A DNA stretch of 37,611 nt, taken from the NCBI GenBank assembly GCA_035516965.1, contig DATIZR010000096.1, positions 1-37,611 on the forward strand, in the 5' to 3' direction. Positions within the stretch are counted from its first letter, which is position 1; the number at the start of each line of letters is the position of its first letter. The position numbers and the translations under genes were made by a program. Origin of the DNA: Nitrospirota bacterium (GTDB taxonomy: Bacteria; Nitrospirota; UBA9217). Shown here piece after piece: positions 8,287 through 15,867 of the stretch. The notes below the pieces were generated by a model. That model saw nothing but the letters and a program-made list of their open reading frames with translations. It was not told the DNA's origin and ran no database searches.

Positions 8287-9003
8287 ATGAAACGGTTCTT
8301 GAAAGGGCTCGGCATCTTCCTGGCTTTGGTCGGCGTCGGCATCATCAGCGCATTCGCGGTCGTGGCTCTGCTTCTCCGCCAGGAAGAGGTGCGCGTACCT
8401 GATCTGGTCGGCCAGGACATCGTAACAGTCGTCGACATGCTTCCGCAGCTGGGGCTCCAGCCCAAGATCGACCGGAGAGACACGAGTTCGACCGTGCCGC
8501 GGGACGCCGTGATCTCCCAGACGCCTCCGGGAGGGAGCGCGATAAAAAAAGGCCGAATGGTCCACGTGATCGTGAGCCTCGGGCCGAGCGACATGCAGAC
8601 GCCGAAGCTCGTGGGCGAGCACGTCCGCAAGGCCGACGTGATGATCAGGCAGGCGGGGTACTTCCCGGGCAACCTCTCGCGCATATCCTCCGACACCGTC
8701 GAGCGCGACATCGTCATCGGCCAGGACCCTTCGGCCGGGAGCCAGCTCAACAAGGGAGAAAAGATCAGCCTGCTGATCAGCACCGGCAGGAGACCGGCCA
8801 TGCTGGTCACGCCGAACGTGATCGGGAAGCGGGCCGAAGAGGCCGCGACGGTAATCAGCCGCCTGGGCCTGCAGAGCAAGGTGGTGTACCGGACGACAAG
8901 CGGCACGGCTACCGATACGGGCCGGACCGTGATCCAGCAGAAGCCCCCGCCCGGCTCGCCGGTTGCGTCTGACGGGACCGTGGAGATCGTGGTGAGCAAG
9001 TAA
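8287..9003 (+). CDS. PASTA-domain membrane protein without kinase
   Basis: The 238-residue protein has a short basic N-terminus, one membrane helix (about 8-30, FLALVGVGIISAFAVVALLL) and three PASTA repeats filling the rest (about 34-98, 101-169 and 174-238). Each repeat opens with a VPDLVG-like strand (VRVPDLVGQD, TPKLVGEH, TPNVIGKR) and contains a QxPxxGS element (SQTPPGGSAIKKG, GQDPSAGSQLNKG, QQKPPPGSPVASDG). PASTA domains bind peptidoglycan fragments or act as extracytoplasmic spacers in PknB-type kinases and PBPs. No kinase or penicillin-binding domain is attached, so this is a membrane-anchored, outward-facing PASTA array of unknown partner. It sits between rsmB and rpe, where PrkC-type kinase genes often lie in Gram-positive genomes. 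Confidence 0.9.
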   Translation: MKRFLKGLGIFLALVGVGIISAFAVVALLLRQEEVRVPDLVGQDIVTVVDMLPQLGLQPKIDRRDTSSTVPRDAVISQTPPGGSAIKKGRMVHVIVSLGPSDMQTPKLVGEHVRKADVMIRQAGYFPGNLSRISSDTVERDIVIGQDPSAGSQLNKGEKISLLISTGRRPAMLVTPNVIGKRAEEAATVISRLGLQSKVVYRTTSGTATDTGRTVIQQKPPPGSPVASDGTVEIVVSK

Positions 9004-9025
9004 GCAGGGGAATCATGAAGACATT

Positions 9026-9100
9026 TGACACTGAGTGACATAGACAGACTATGATTTTTCACTGTGCTCATCATAAGCCATCATGGTTTTTTCAGTGTCA
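9026..9100. repeat. Perfect 9-bp inverted repeat before rpe
   Basis: TGACACTGA (9026-9034) is mirrored exactly by TCAGTGTCA (9092-9100) across a 57-base spacer, within the 147-base gap between the PASTA gene and rpe. The spacer contains partly complementary words (CATCATAAGCCATCATG). It could fold as a long hairpin in the rpe leader or be a degenerate mobile element. Confidence 0.4.
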
Positions 9101-9150
9101 GGATTTAGTCTTTTTCAGCGTTGCTCTGGCTGTTCTATAAGGGAATCATC

Positions 9151-9810
9151 ATGACGAAGAAAATCAAAATAGCACCTTCGATCCTATCCGCGGACTTCTC
9201 CCGCCTGGGTGAAGAGATCCGTGCCGTCGAGGCCGCCGGCGCGGACATCATCCACGTGGACGTCATGGACGGCCACTTCGTGCCGAACATCACCATCGGG
9301 CCGCTGATCGTCGAGGCCGCGAGAAGGTCCACGAAGCTGCCGCTCGACGTGCACCTGATGATCACCAACCCCGAGCTCTATATCGCGGACTTCGCGAAGG
9401 CCGGCGCTGACTATATCACGGTCCACGCGGAGACCGCCATCCACCTGAACCGGCTGATCCAGCAGATCCGTGAGCATAAGGGCGTTAAGGCGGCGGTATC
9501 GCTCAACCCGGCAACCCCGCTGACGGCGCTCGACTATGCCCTTGCCGACGTGGACATGGTGCTGATCATGTCCGTGAACCCCGGATTCGGCGGCCAGGCC
9601 TTCATCCCGTCGGCTCTGGACAAGATCGCGAAGCTCAGGAAGCGTATCGACGAACGGGGGTTCGCGGCTGTGATCGAGGTGGACGGCGGCGTCAAACCGG
9701 GCAACGCGGCCGAGGTCATCAAGGCCGGGGCCGACATCCTCGTGGCGGGTTCGGCCGTGTTCGGTGCCAAGGACTATGCGGCAGCTATTAAAGCGATCCG
9801 GGGAGCGTAA
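9151..9810 (+). CDS. rpe: Ribulose-phosphate 3-epimerase
   Basis: The 219-residue TIM-barrel enzyme interconverts ribulose 5-phosphate and xylulose 5-phosphate in the pentose phosphate and Calvin pathways. Signature segments are [32 protein letters not shown] (metal-binding His and Asp), [19 protein letters not shown] and [10 protein letters not shown] (second catalytic Asp and phosphate binding). An upstream in-frame ATG at 9121 would add [10 protein letters not shown], which is not family-like. The ATG at 9151 has AAGG 8 bases upstream and gives the usual [12 protein letters not shown], so I chose it. It is the last gene of the def-rpe plus-strand run and is metabolically linked to rpiB at 32.7 kb. 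Confidence 0.96.
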   Translation: MTKKIKIAPSILSADFSRLGEEIRAVEAAGADIIHVDVMDGHFVPNITIGPLIVEAARRSTKLPLDVHLMITNPELYIADFAKAGADYITVHAETAIHLNRLIQQIREHKGVKAAVSLNPATPLTALDYALADVDMVLIMSVNPGFGGQAFIPSALDKIAKLRKRIDERGFAAVIEVDGGVKPGNAAEVIKAGADILVAGSAVFGAKDYAAAIKAIRGA

Positions 9811-9944
9811 AAATCGCCTTGAAGAGTAAAAAATGAGCAGTTGTATCCGACATTCTCAATCTTTCCTCTTCATTTTTGACATACTTTACAAACCAACATC
9901 TCAAATTTGGAGTCAAGTTTCTGGGTTAAGCTAAAACCATTTTT

Positions 9945-10010
9945 CGCGCAAAGGCGCCAAGACGCAAAGAAAGAGTGAATTCAAGATTCACCCCTTGGCG
10001 CCTTTGCGCG
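9945..10010. repeat. 17-bp perfect inverted-repeat element (GCAAAGGCGCC type)
   Basis: CGCGCAAAGGCGCCAAG (9945-9961) is mirrored exactly at 9994-10010, with a nested GTGAAT/ATTCAC pair inside the 32-base spacer, giving a cruciform-capable element. It fills the middle of the 288-base gap between rpe and the HMGL gene. The core words recur in shorter form at 32.6 kb. Confidence 0.75.
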
Positions 10011-10098
10011 AGATGCCTTTGACTGCAGAGTTCTCTTTTTTGACTTAATTGATCTGGGCGAAGCTTCGCTAATTTTATATTTGCCATTGGAGGTAGTC

Positions 10099-11886
10099 GT
10101 GTCGATAAAAAAACACCCAGCAAAAATGACCTTCGAGCTGAAGGATGTGACGGAGCCGGTGCTGTACCGTGATGTGTTCCCCTACACGAGCGTCCCGCGC
10201 GTCGTGCTCGAGGAGCGGCTCATCCAGACGAACATCCCGAAGGACATCTGGATCACGGACACTACCTTCCGCGATGGCCAGCAATCCCGGCCGCCCTACA
10301 CACCCAAGCAGATCGCCGATATCTTCGACTTCATGCACCGCATGAGCGGGCCCAAGGGCGTCATCCGTCAGTGCGAGTTCTTCCTCTATTCGGAAAAGGA
10401 CCGCGAGGCCGTCCGGCTCTGCCGGGAGCGCGGATACCGGTATCCCGAGATCACCGGCTGGATCCGGGCGAACAAAAACGACTTCAAGCTCGTGAAGGAC
10501 ATGGAGCTGAAGGAAACGGGCATTCTCACGTCCTGTTCCGACTACCACATCTTCCTGAAGCTGAACATCTCCCGCAAGGAGGCGCTCAAGCAGTACTGCG
10601 GCATCGTCTCGACCGCGCTGGAACAGGGCATCAAGCCGCGCTGCCACTTGGAGGACATCACCCGGGCCGACTTCTACGGATTCGTGATCCCCTTCGTGCA
10701 GGAGCTGATGAAGCTCTCGGAGCAGGCGCGGATCCCGGTCAAGGTCAGGGCCTGCGACACCATGGGCTACGGGTTCCCTTTCCCGGGCACGGCCCTTCCG
10801 CGCGGCGTGCCGGAGATCTTCTACGCCCTTATCCATGACGGCGGCGTGCCCTCGGAGCAGCTCGAATGGCACGGCCACAACGACTTCCACAAGGGGCTGG
10901 TGAACGGAACCGCCGCCTGGATGTACGGCTGCTCCGCCGTGAACGGAGCGCTCCTCGGGTTCGGCGAACGAACGGGCAACACGCCCGTCGAGGCCATGCT
11001 GATGGATTATATCAGCCTGACCGGCGAGGACTCCGGCATCGACACCACGGCGATAACGGAGATGGCCGAATATTTCCGGACCGAGATGGGCTTCCCCATC
11101 CCCACGAACTACCCCTTCGTGGGCTCCGAGTTCAACTCGACCGCGGCGGGCATCCATGCCGACGGCATGATGAAGAACGAGGAGATCTATAACATCTTCG
11201 ACACGACGAAGATCCTGAAGCGGCCCATGGGGGTCATCATCACGGACAAGTCGGGCGTCGCGGGCATCGCGCACTGGGTGAACAGCCACCTCCACCTGGA
11301 CGCGGACACGAAGATCGACAAGCGCCATCCCGGGCTCGCGAAGATAAACAAATGGGTCATGGAACAGTATGAGCAGGGACGGACCACGAGCATCTCGCAT
11401 GAGGAGCTGCTCGACCGGGCCAAGAAGTACCTGCCGGAATACTTCGTCTCCGATCTCGACCGCTTGAAGAAGAAGGCATCGGAGGTCGCTCGCCACATCG
11501 TCGAGGAGTTCGTCGGAAAGCCTGAGATACGCTCCATGGACCCGAAAAAGCAGGAGCCCGTCATGGAGAAGCTGCAGCGGGAGGACCCGTACCTTCAGTT
11601 CGTGTATGTCGTGAACGCGGAGGGAAAGAAGATCACCAAGAACATCACCGACATCGAGAACAAGGCGAAGTACGAGGATTCCGGCCTGGGCGACAATTTC
11701 TCCGACCGGCCGTGGTTCATCAGCCCGATGAAGGACGGCAAAAGCTTCGTATCCGACTTCTACACGTCCAAGATCACGGGCGCGCTCTGCATCACCGTGT
11801 CGGCACCCATCATGTCGATGAAGGAAGAGATAGTCGGGGTCTTCGGCGTGGACATCCGGTTCGAGGACCTGGTCAGGGCAGAGTAG
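10099..11886 (+). CDS. HMGL-family acyltransferase (Re-citrate/homocitrate synthase-like) fused to a C-terminal Cache-like domain
   Basis: The 595-residue protein opens with a DRE-TIM catalytic barrel, about residues 48-330. It carries ITDTTFRDGQQSRPPYT (Arg58-Asp59, the RDGxQ motif), CHLEDITRAD (182-191), the metal-binding WHGHND (257-262) and GFGERTGNTPVEAML. A linker with AGIHADGMMKNEEIYN follows, as in isopropylmalate and homocitrate synthases. These enzymes condense acetyl-CoA with a 2-oxoacid; oxaloacetate, 2-oxoglutarate or another substrate cannot be told from sequence. Instead of the LeuA regulatory domain, residues about 486-595 look like a PDC/Cache sensor: YLQFVYVVNAEGKKI, FSDRPWFISPMKDGKSFVSDF, CITVSAPI, VGVFGVDIRFEDLV. 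No membrane segment or signal peptide is seen, so the sensor would be cytosolic. GTG 10099 was chosen because GGAGG lies 5 bases upstream. A strong terminator follows. Confidence 0.85.
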   Translation: MSIKKHPAKMTFELKDVTEPVLYRDVFPYTSVPRVVLEERLIQTNIPKDIWITDTTFRDGQQSRPPYTPKQIADIFDFMHRMSGPKGVIRQCEFFLYSEKDREAVRLCRERGYRYPEITGWIRANKNDFKLVKDMELKETGILTSCSDYHIFLKLNISRKEALKQYCGIVSTALEQGIKPRCHLEDITRADFYGFVIPFVQELMKLSEQARIPVKVRACDTMGYGFPFPGTALPRGVPEIFYALIHDGGVPSEQLEWHGHNDFHKGLVNGTAAWMYGCSAVNGALLGFGERTGNTPVEAMLMDYISLTGEDSGIDTTAITEMAEYFRTEMGFPIPTNYPFVGSEFNSTAAGIHADGMMKNEEIYNIFDTTKILKRPMGVIITDKSGVAGIAHWVNSHLHLDADTKIDKRHPGLAKINKWVMEQYEQGRTTSISHEELLDRAKKYLPEYFVSDLDRLKKKASEVARHIVEEFVGKPEIRSMDPKKQEPVMEKLQREDPYLQFVYVVNAEGKKITKNITDIENKAKYEDSGLGDNFSDRPWFISPMKDGKSFVSDFYTSKITGALCITVSAPIMSMKEEIVGVFGVDIRFEDLVRAE

Positions 11887-11905
11887 CAGGCTGCAAAAAA
11901 AAGAC

Positions 11906-11938
11906 AAGCCGTACGCGGTTTCGCGTACGGCTTTTTTT
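11906..11938 (+). terminator. Rho-independent terminator after the HMGL-Cache gene
   Basis: A perfect 12-bp stem (AAGCCGTACGCG, 11906-11917, with CGCGTACGGCTT, 11922-11933), a GTTT loop and an uninterrupted T-run to 11938, starting 19 bases after the stop codon. An A-run on the left (11895-11902) may give weak activity for the convergent minus-strand gene as well. Confidence 0.92.
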
Positions 11939-11996
11939 ATTATACGAGAGCAACCGCGGCTGGTTGTTCATTCGCGGCCGACTGTCGCGATCGCCT

Positions 11997-13205
11997 TTAC
12001 TGCGTCTTCACGGAATGCCAGTCGGAGATCGGTACATAGGCGCCGCCCTGGAGCAGGGTAGGATACACGATCTGCGACCCCTGGTGGCTCCCGCCGGAGA
12101 AGTTGATCCGGTTTCCCGCCTGGATGTCGAGGTCCCGGATGCTCTCCGCGGTCCGGATGAAAGAATCCCTCGTCAGGTCCTTGCCCGCGCGCTTCAGGAT
12201 CTCGACGAATACCTTGGTGGCCAGGTATCCTTCGAGACTCCCGGGGCTGGGCACCGCTCCGGGCGAATAGGTACTCAGCATGCCCAGATACTCGTTCACG
12301 GCCGGGAAGTTCGTTTCGCGCTTGGAAAAGGGCGGCACGACCTGCGTCACGACGACACCGGCGCCGTAGTTCTCGAGAAGCGCAGCGAGGCGGTCCGGTC
12401 CGACGAAAGACACATTGATGAAAACAGGATCGAGGTGTTTGGGGCTTCCCGACAGGATTGCCTTGCGTTTCCAGGAGCGGATGAACTTGGCGCAGGCGCT
12501 GTACGTCCCGGCCATCACCACGGCCTCCGGCTTTTCCGCCATGATCGCATCCATGGCCGGAATGACATCTTCGTAGTTTCTCGTGTAGGCTCCCAGGGCC
12601 ACGGGCTTCAGGCGCCGCCGCTCCAGCGCTTGTCTGGTCCCTTCGAGCACGGCCTTGCCATAACCGTCATCCTGGTAGAAGACGGCCACCTTGGTGTAAC
12701 CCATCACGTCAACCGTCCCCTGGATGAAGGCCTCGGCCTCCTGGTTGTAGCTGGCGCGGTAGTGAAAGATGTACCGGTCCACCGGCGTCCGGAGGGACTC
12801 GGCGCCGGTAAACGGCGCGAACAGCGGCACTCTATGCTCGTCCAGGAGGGGCTTGATCGCGGAGGTCGTGGGCGTTCCGACGTTCCCCAGGAGGCAGAAG
12901 ACCTTGTCCTCCGTAAGAAGCTTCTTCACATTCGCCGTCGTGTTCAGGGGCTCATACCGGTCGTCGTAGGTGATGAGCCTTATCTTCCTTCGTCCGACCC
13001 CGCCCGCGGCGTTGACCATGCCGATGTATGCTTCGGCTCCTGCTTTGAAGTTCGTCCCCAGGAATGCTGAAGGGCCGCTCAGGGCCGTCGACATGCCGAT
13101 TACGATCTCCTTGTCGGTCACGCCGACTTCTGCGTGAACCGTCAACGAGAACAGCGAGAAAACCGCGAACAAAGCACATGCTGCCACAAGTCTGCCTGTT
13201 TTCAT
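11997..13205 (-). CDS. Branched-chain amino-acid-type ABC transporter substrate-binding protein
   Basis: The 402-residue protein begins with a classic signal peptide (MKTGRLVAACALFAVFSLFSLTVHA, cleavage near residue 25) and continues as a type I periplasmic binding protein of the LivK/Peripla_BP_6 family (DKEIVIGMSTALSGPSAFLG, GAEAYIGMVNAAGGVGRRKI, VFYQDDGYGKAVLEGTRQAL, ending in VYPTLLQGGAYVPISDW). It should bind a small solute (branched-chain amino acid, amide, aromatic acid or similar) in the periplasm. No LivHMGF permease genes are adjacent, so it is an orphan binding protein here and may feed a distant transporter or serve as a sensory partner, perhaps of the nearby Cache kinase. AAGGGAGG just upstream supports the start. 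A strong promoter lies at 13265-13292. Confidence 0.9.
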   Translation of the reverse strand: MKTGRLVAACALFAVFSLFSLTVHAEVGVTDKEIVIGMSTALSGPSAFLGTNFKAGAEAYIGMVNAAGGVGRRKIRLITYDDRYEPLNTTANVKKLLTEDKVFCLLGNVGTPTTSAIKPLLDEHRVPLFAPFTGAESLRTPVDRYIFHYRASYNQEAEAFIQGTVDVMGYTKVAVFYQDDGYGKAVLEGTRQALERRRLKPVALGAYTRNYEDVIPAMDAIMAEKPEAVVMAGTYSACAKFIRSWKRKAILSGSPKHLDPVFINVSFVGPDRLAALLENYGAGVVVTQVVPPFSKRETNFPAVNEYLGMLSTYSPGAVPSPGSLEGYLATKVFVEILKRAGKDLTRDSFIRTAESIRDLDIQAGNRINFSGGSHQGSQIVYPTLLQGGAYVPISDWHSVKTQ

Positions 13206-13264
13206 TGTCGCCTCCCTTTGCAGTATTTATTTAGGGATGATATACATCCAAAGTATCATTAATT

Positions 13265-13292
13265 ATTATAGCTCTGGCTTTGTATTTATCAA
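13265..13292 (-). promoter_or_regulatory. Sigma-70 promoter of the binding-protein gene, with upstream palindrome
   Basis: On the minus strand TTGATA (13292-13287), a 16-base spacer and a perfect TATAAT (13270-13265) stand 60 bases before the start codon in a markedly AT-rich region. About 9 bases upstream of the -35 lies a 14-bp palindrome GATAATTTATTATC (13301-13314), adjoining CACGTG (13296-13301), a candidate operator. Confidence 0.65.
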
Positions 13293-13378
13293 GGTCACGT
13301 GATAATTTATTATCTGCACTATTATGCAATATATAGATAAAAAACATTACAACATGAAATATTGAGAAACTAAGGGCA

Positions 13379-13543
13379 TGCCGCGGATGGGACTGATGGT
13401 CAAATGAAGAACTTCAAGAGTTTCGTCTCGGACTTTTATGCGCCAAGACCACGCGTGCGCTCTGCATCACCGTGTCGGCCCATCATGTCGATGGATGGAG
13501 GAAGTGATCGTCGGGGTTTTCATTTTCGATGTGGAATCCGGTG
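13379..13543 (+). pseudogene. Decayed fragment of a second Cache-domain 3' end
   Basis: This stretch is recognisably a diverged, frameshifted copy of the last ~165 bases of the HMGL-Cache gene (about 11710-11870). One frame gives MKNFKSFVSDFY, against MKDGKSFVSDFY in the intact protein; shared DNA words include GCGCTCTGCATCACCGTGTCGG and CATCATGTCGATG. The frame is lost after SDFY, regained for PIMSM and lost again before EEVIVGVFIFDV, so at least two indels break it. It lies on the plus strand and stops right against the 3' end of the convergent histidine-kinase gene. No upstream catalytic part is visible, so it is a relic of a duplicated or related gene. Confidence 0.8.
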
Positions 13544-15256
13544 TTATTCAAACGCCGGAAGGTAAATGGCGAAGGTCGTGCCTTTTTCGACCTCAGAATC
13601 AATCGTAATAAGACCGCCGTGCCGTTTGATGACAGAATAGCAAACGGCCAGGCCCAGTCCCAGGCCCTTCTGGCTGTAGGTATCTTTCGTGGAAAAATAA
13701 GGATCGAATATCCTCGGGATATGTTCCGTCTCAATGCCGAAACCTGTATCCCGCAGGGTCACTTTGATGTAGTCCCCGGCGGGCAGCAACAAGCCGTCAT
13801 CCGCGGCAAGGTGAATATTTTCTCCCGTGATGCGCAGTACGCCCCCGTCCGGCATCGCTTCCTTTGCGTTCGTCACGAGATTCAAAAAGACCTGCCGCAT
13901 CTGCTCCGCGTCGACCGGCACGGGACGGAGATCCTCCGGCAGCTCCAGCTCCGCTCTGAGCGGAGCATGGTCCAGGACCTCTTTTACGCTCTCTTTGATT
14001 ATTCCGGAGATCGGTCCCATTACTCTTGCATGCTCCCCTGCCGTGGCAAAGGTCAGGAGACGCTGACTCAATTCTCTGGCGCGGAGACAGTTTTGCATCG
14101 CCACGGTCATGGTCCTGTGCACCAGGTCATCGGGCTGAGATTCGTTTTTCGCGATCTCGATGAATCCGATGATGGAGGTTATGAGGTTGTTAAAGTCATG
14201 CGTAACTCCGCCGGCAAGGATCTCGAGCGATTCAAGATGGCGCAGTTTCAGATGCTCCTCTTCAGCCTTTTTGTGCTCCGCACGGTATCGGATCATGGCA
14301 ACGGCGACCGTGATGCTGATTCCGCACAAGACAACATAGAGCGCAATAAGGATGGCGGTGTCCCTTCGCCAGGGGGACAGAACCGCGTCCCGGCTGCGGC
14401 TTACGGTTATGATAAGCGGATATTCGACCTTCAAACCGGGAGGCGTACACGTGATGAGCACTGCAATGCGTTCTTCGCCCAACATTGAGGAACGGCCGTG
14501 TTGAATCGAGGCCTGCTTTCCACCCTCCCGGTGCCGCGAAAAAAGGGACCCGGACCTGAACAAATTTTTCCCGGCAAAACCGGGCTGCGTATCCGGAAGC
14601 GATATGAAGACATCACCGCCGGCATGCACGAGGCTTACCCGGTTATCAGGAGCGTAAAGCACCGACCCGACCAGCGTACCGAAATACTCCTTGTCCAGAC
14701 TTGCCGCGACGATACCGAGGAATTCTCCGCGCTTTCCCGTCACCTTCCTTGTTACGTTAACGACAGAAACTCCGAGCACGGTCTGATAGGGCGGCGTGAT
14801 GATCAGTCGGTCCGGATCGGAGATCGCAAGCGCCGTTTTGAAGTAATCACGGCCGCTCCCGTCAAACCCGATGATATTCTCCCTGCTTGAGCGAATAATG
14901 CGGCCATGGGAGTCGGTGACGAAAATCGTGCGGATGCCGGGGATCAGATCGTCCTGATGGCGCAGGTATGCGTTCATTTCAGCGGCGTTCGGACGCGATG
15001 CTCCGGTCTGCATTCTGACGATATCGGTCAATAAGACGTTTATGAATGTCAGGTTGGCGCCCAGGTTCTCGTCCAGGACCCGTGCCTGTGCCATCAGACG
15101 ATCTTCGGTACTCGCTATGGTACGCTTGTATTCTATGTACCGTTGTCCCGCCAGGAACAACCCGAGGAGCAGAAGCAAAGCAGAAATGCCGGCCCATGTT
15201 AATTTGCGGCCAGCGAGAGCGCCTTTTTTTAGTGCCTGTTCGGTGTGTTTTACCAT
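13544..15256 (-). CDS. Cache-domain sensor histidine kinase
   Basis: The membrane kinase has about 570 residues. Its parts in order: first membrane helix (about 19-38, WAGISALLLLLGLFLAG), a large periplasmic double-Cache sensor (about 45-305, with GFDGSGRDYFKTAL and VVNVTRKVTGKRGEFLGIVAASL), second helix (about 312-335), a short coiled coil, a HisKA domain with phospho-acceptor GGVTHDFNNLITSIIGF, and a HATPase domain (NLVTNAKEAMPDGG, DTGFGIETEHIPRIFDPYFS, GLGLGLAVCYSVIKRHGG). There is no receiver domain and no adjacent response regulator, so it is an orphan here. The frame is open to a TTG at 15298, but a promoter -35 occupies that spot and the ATG at 15256 gives a normal start, so I use it. 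No clear Shine-Dalgarno is present. Confidence 0.92.
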   Translation of the reverse strand: MVKHTEQALKKGALAGRKLTWAGISALLLLLGLFLAGQRYIEYKRTIASTEDRLMAQARVLDENLGANLTFINVLLTDIVRMQTGASRPNAAEMNAYLRHQDDLIPGIRTIFVTDSHGRIIRSSRENIIGFDGSGRDYFKTALAISDPDRLIITPPYQTVLGVSVVNVTRKVTGKRGEFLGIVAASLDKEYFGTLVGSVLYAPDNRVSLVHAGGDVFISLPDTQPGFAGKNLFRSGSLFSRHREGGKQASIQHGRSSMLGEERIAVLITCTPPGLKVEYPLIITVSRSRDAVLSPWRRDTAILIALYVVLCGISITVAVAMIRYRAEHKKAEEEHLKLRHLESLEILAGGVTHDFNNLITSIIGFIEIAKNESQPDDLVHRTMTVAMQNCLRARELSQRLLTFATAGEHARVMGPISGIIKESVKEVLDHAPLRAELELPEDLRPVPVDAEQMRQVFLNLVTNAKEAMPDGGVLRITGENIHLAADDGLLLPAGDYIKVTLRDTGFGIETEHIPRIFDPYFSTKDTYSQKGLGLGLAVCYSVIKRHGGLITIDSEVEKGTTFAIYLPAFE

Positions 15257-15270
15257 AGAATTTATAAAGT

Positions 15271-15298
15271 ATTGTACTGCAAATGATTTTAATTGCAA
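15271..15298 (-). promoter_or_regulatory. Promoter of the Cache histidine kinase
   Basis: On the minus strand TTGCAA (15298-15293), a 16-base spacer and TACAAT (15276-15271) lie 14 bases before the ATG at 15256. This argues against translation from the upstream TTG at 15298. Confidence 0.5.
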
Positions 15299-15359
15299 CT
15301 ACTAAGCCGCCCCTGTCTCTGGCCGAGGCTTCTCAACTTCTCCTGTTTTGACGTACACA

Positions 15360-15388
15360 AATAAGGCTGCCGAGTCGGCAGCCTTATT
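15360..15388 (-). terminator. Stem-loop terminator after the RusA-like gene
   Basis: A perfect 14-bp inverted repeat (AATAAGGCTGCCGA, 15360-15373, with TCGGCAGCCTTATT, 15375-15388) lies a few bases beyond the stop codon of the minus-strand gene. The T-rich flank is stronger on the plus-strand side, so it may work in both directions. Confidence 0.7.
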
Positions 15389-15392
15389 ATTT

Positions 15393-15734
15393 TTACTGTA
15401 TTGTGATATCAATCAGTGAACTAGCCATAGCAAATGAAGGAGCATGATGCAATGAGAAAGACGTGACCCCAATTGGTCCGTCGTACGCAATACCTTTCAG
15501 TGCGTCAAGCGTTGGTTTGTTGACGTTGTCGGTATCTTTCCGCTCTTCCTTTTTCTGATTCGTCACATATATAATTTCGACCTCGATATCGTTAGACTTG
15601 ATGGGACTTGTTATCTCGCCCAGAGCGGCATCGCGAACGGCATTGAAGTAGACCTGTTTTCCTTTGCCTTTCATTGTGGGACGTTCTTCGACCCATATCA
15701 GATAGGCCGGAGTTTCGAAACGATTGTATTTCAT
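15393..15734 (-). CDS. RusA-like Holliday-junction resolvase family protein (orphan)
   Basis: This 113-residue protein has the RusA core: a beta-rich start (ETPAYLIWVEERPTMKGKGK, then IEVEIIYVTN) followed by DTDNVNKPTLDALKGIAYDG. The pattern D-x-DN-x-x-K-x-x-LDAL-x-G-x-x-x-D (Asp67, Asp69, Lys73, Asp85) matches the RusA active-site layout, although the usual DD pair at the end is DG. RusA enzymes cut four-way DNA junctions and are mostly prophage-borne. No phage gene is near. The gene stands alone between two inverted repeats, lacks an obvious Shine-Dalgarno and is more AT-rich than its neighbours, which suggests transfer. It may be a domesticated remnant with altered activity. The family call is by motif only. 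Confidence 0.65.
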   Translation of the reverse strand: MKYNRFETPAYLIWVEERPTMKGKGKQVYFNAVRDAALGEITSPIKSNDIEVEIIYVTNQKKEERKDTDNVNKPTLDALKGIAYDGPIGVTSFSLHHAPSFAMASSLIDITIQ

Positions 15735-15767
15735 TTTTTAGGTCTTCTCATATCCGTTAATAATATC

Positions 15768-15803
15768 TTAACCGACCCGCGCTATCTTGCGCAGGTCGGT
15801 TAA
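15768..15803 (-). terminator. Perfect 10-bp stem-loop between the GlcG and RusA-like genes
   Basis: TTAACCGACC (15768-15777) pairs with GGTCGGTTAA (15794-15803); the loop holds a further CGCGC/TGCGC complementarity. It lies downstream of the GlcG-family gene and upstream of the RusA-like gene on the minus strand. No T-run follows, so termination is possible but not assured. Confidence 0.5.
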
Positions 15804-15867
15804 TGCCAGCGAGGACGGCGATATCACCATTCCGCCTTAGCGTGCATCCGGCCCTCTCTGGGCAGGC

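Noticed and set aside
10075-11907. 610-codon minus-strand open frame opposite the HMGL-Cache gene
   Set aside because: It is an antisense shadow caused by high GC at third positions; the plus strand carries unmistakable enzyme motifs and a ribosome site.
12769-12969. 66-codon plus-strand frame within the binding-protein gene
   Set aside because: Antisense to a clear LivK-type gene, with no start signal.
15257-15298. TTG-initiated 14-residue extension of the Cache histidine kinase
   Set aside because: The TTG is part of a good -35 hexamer, so the extension would not be transcribed.
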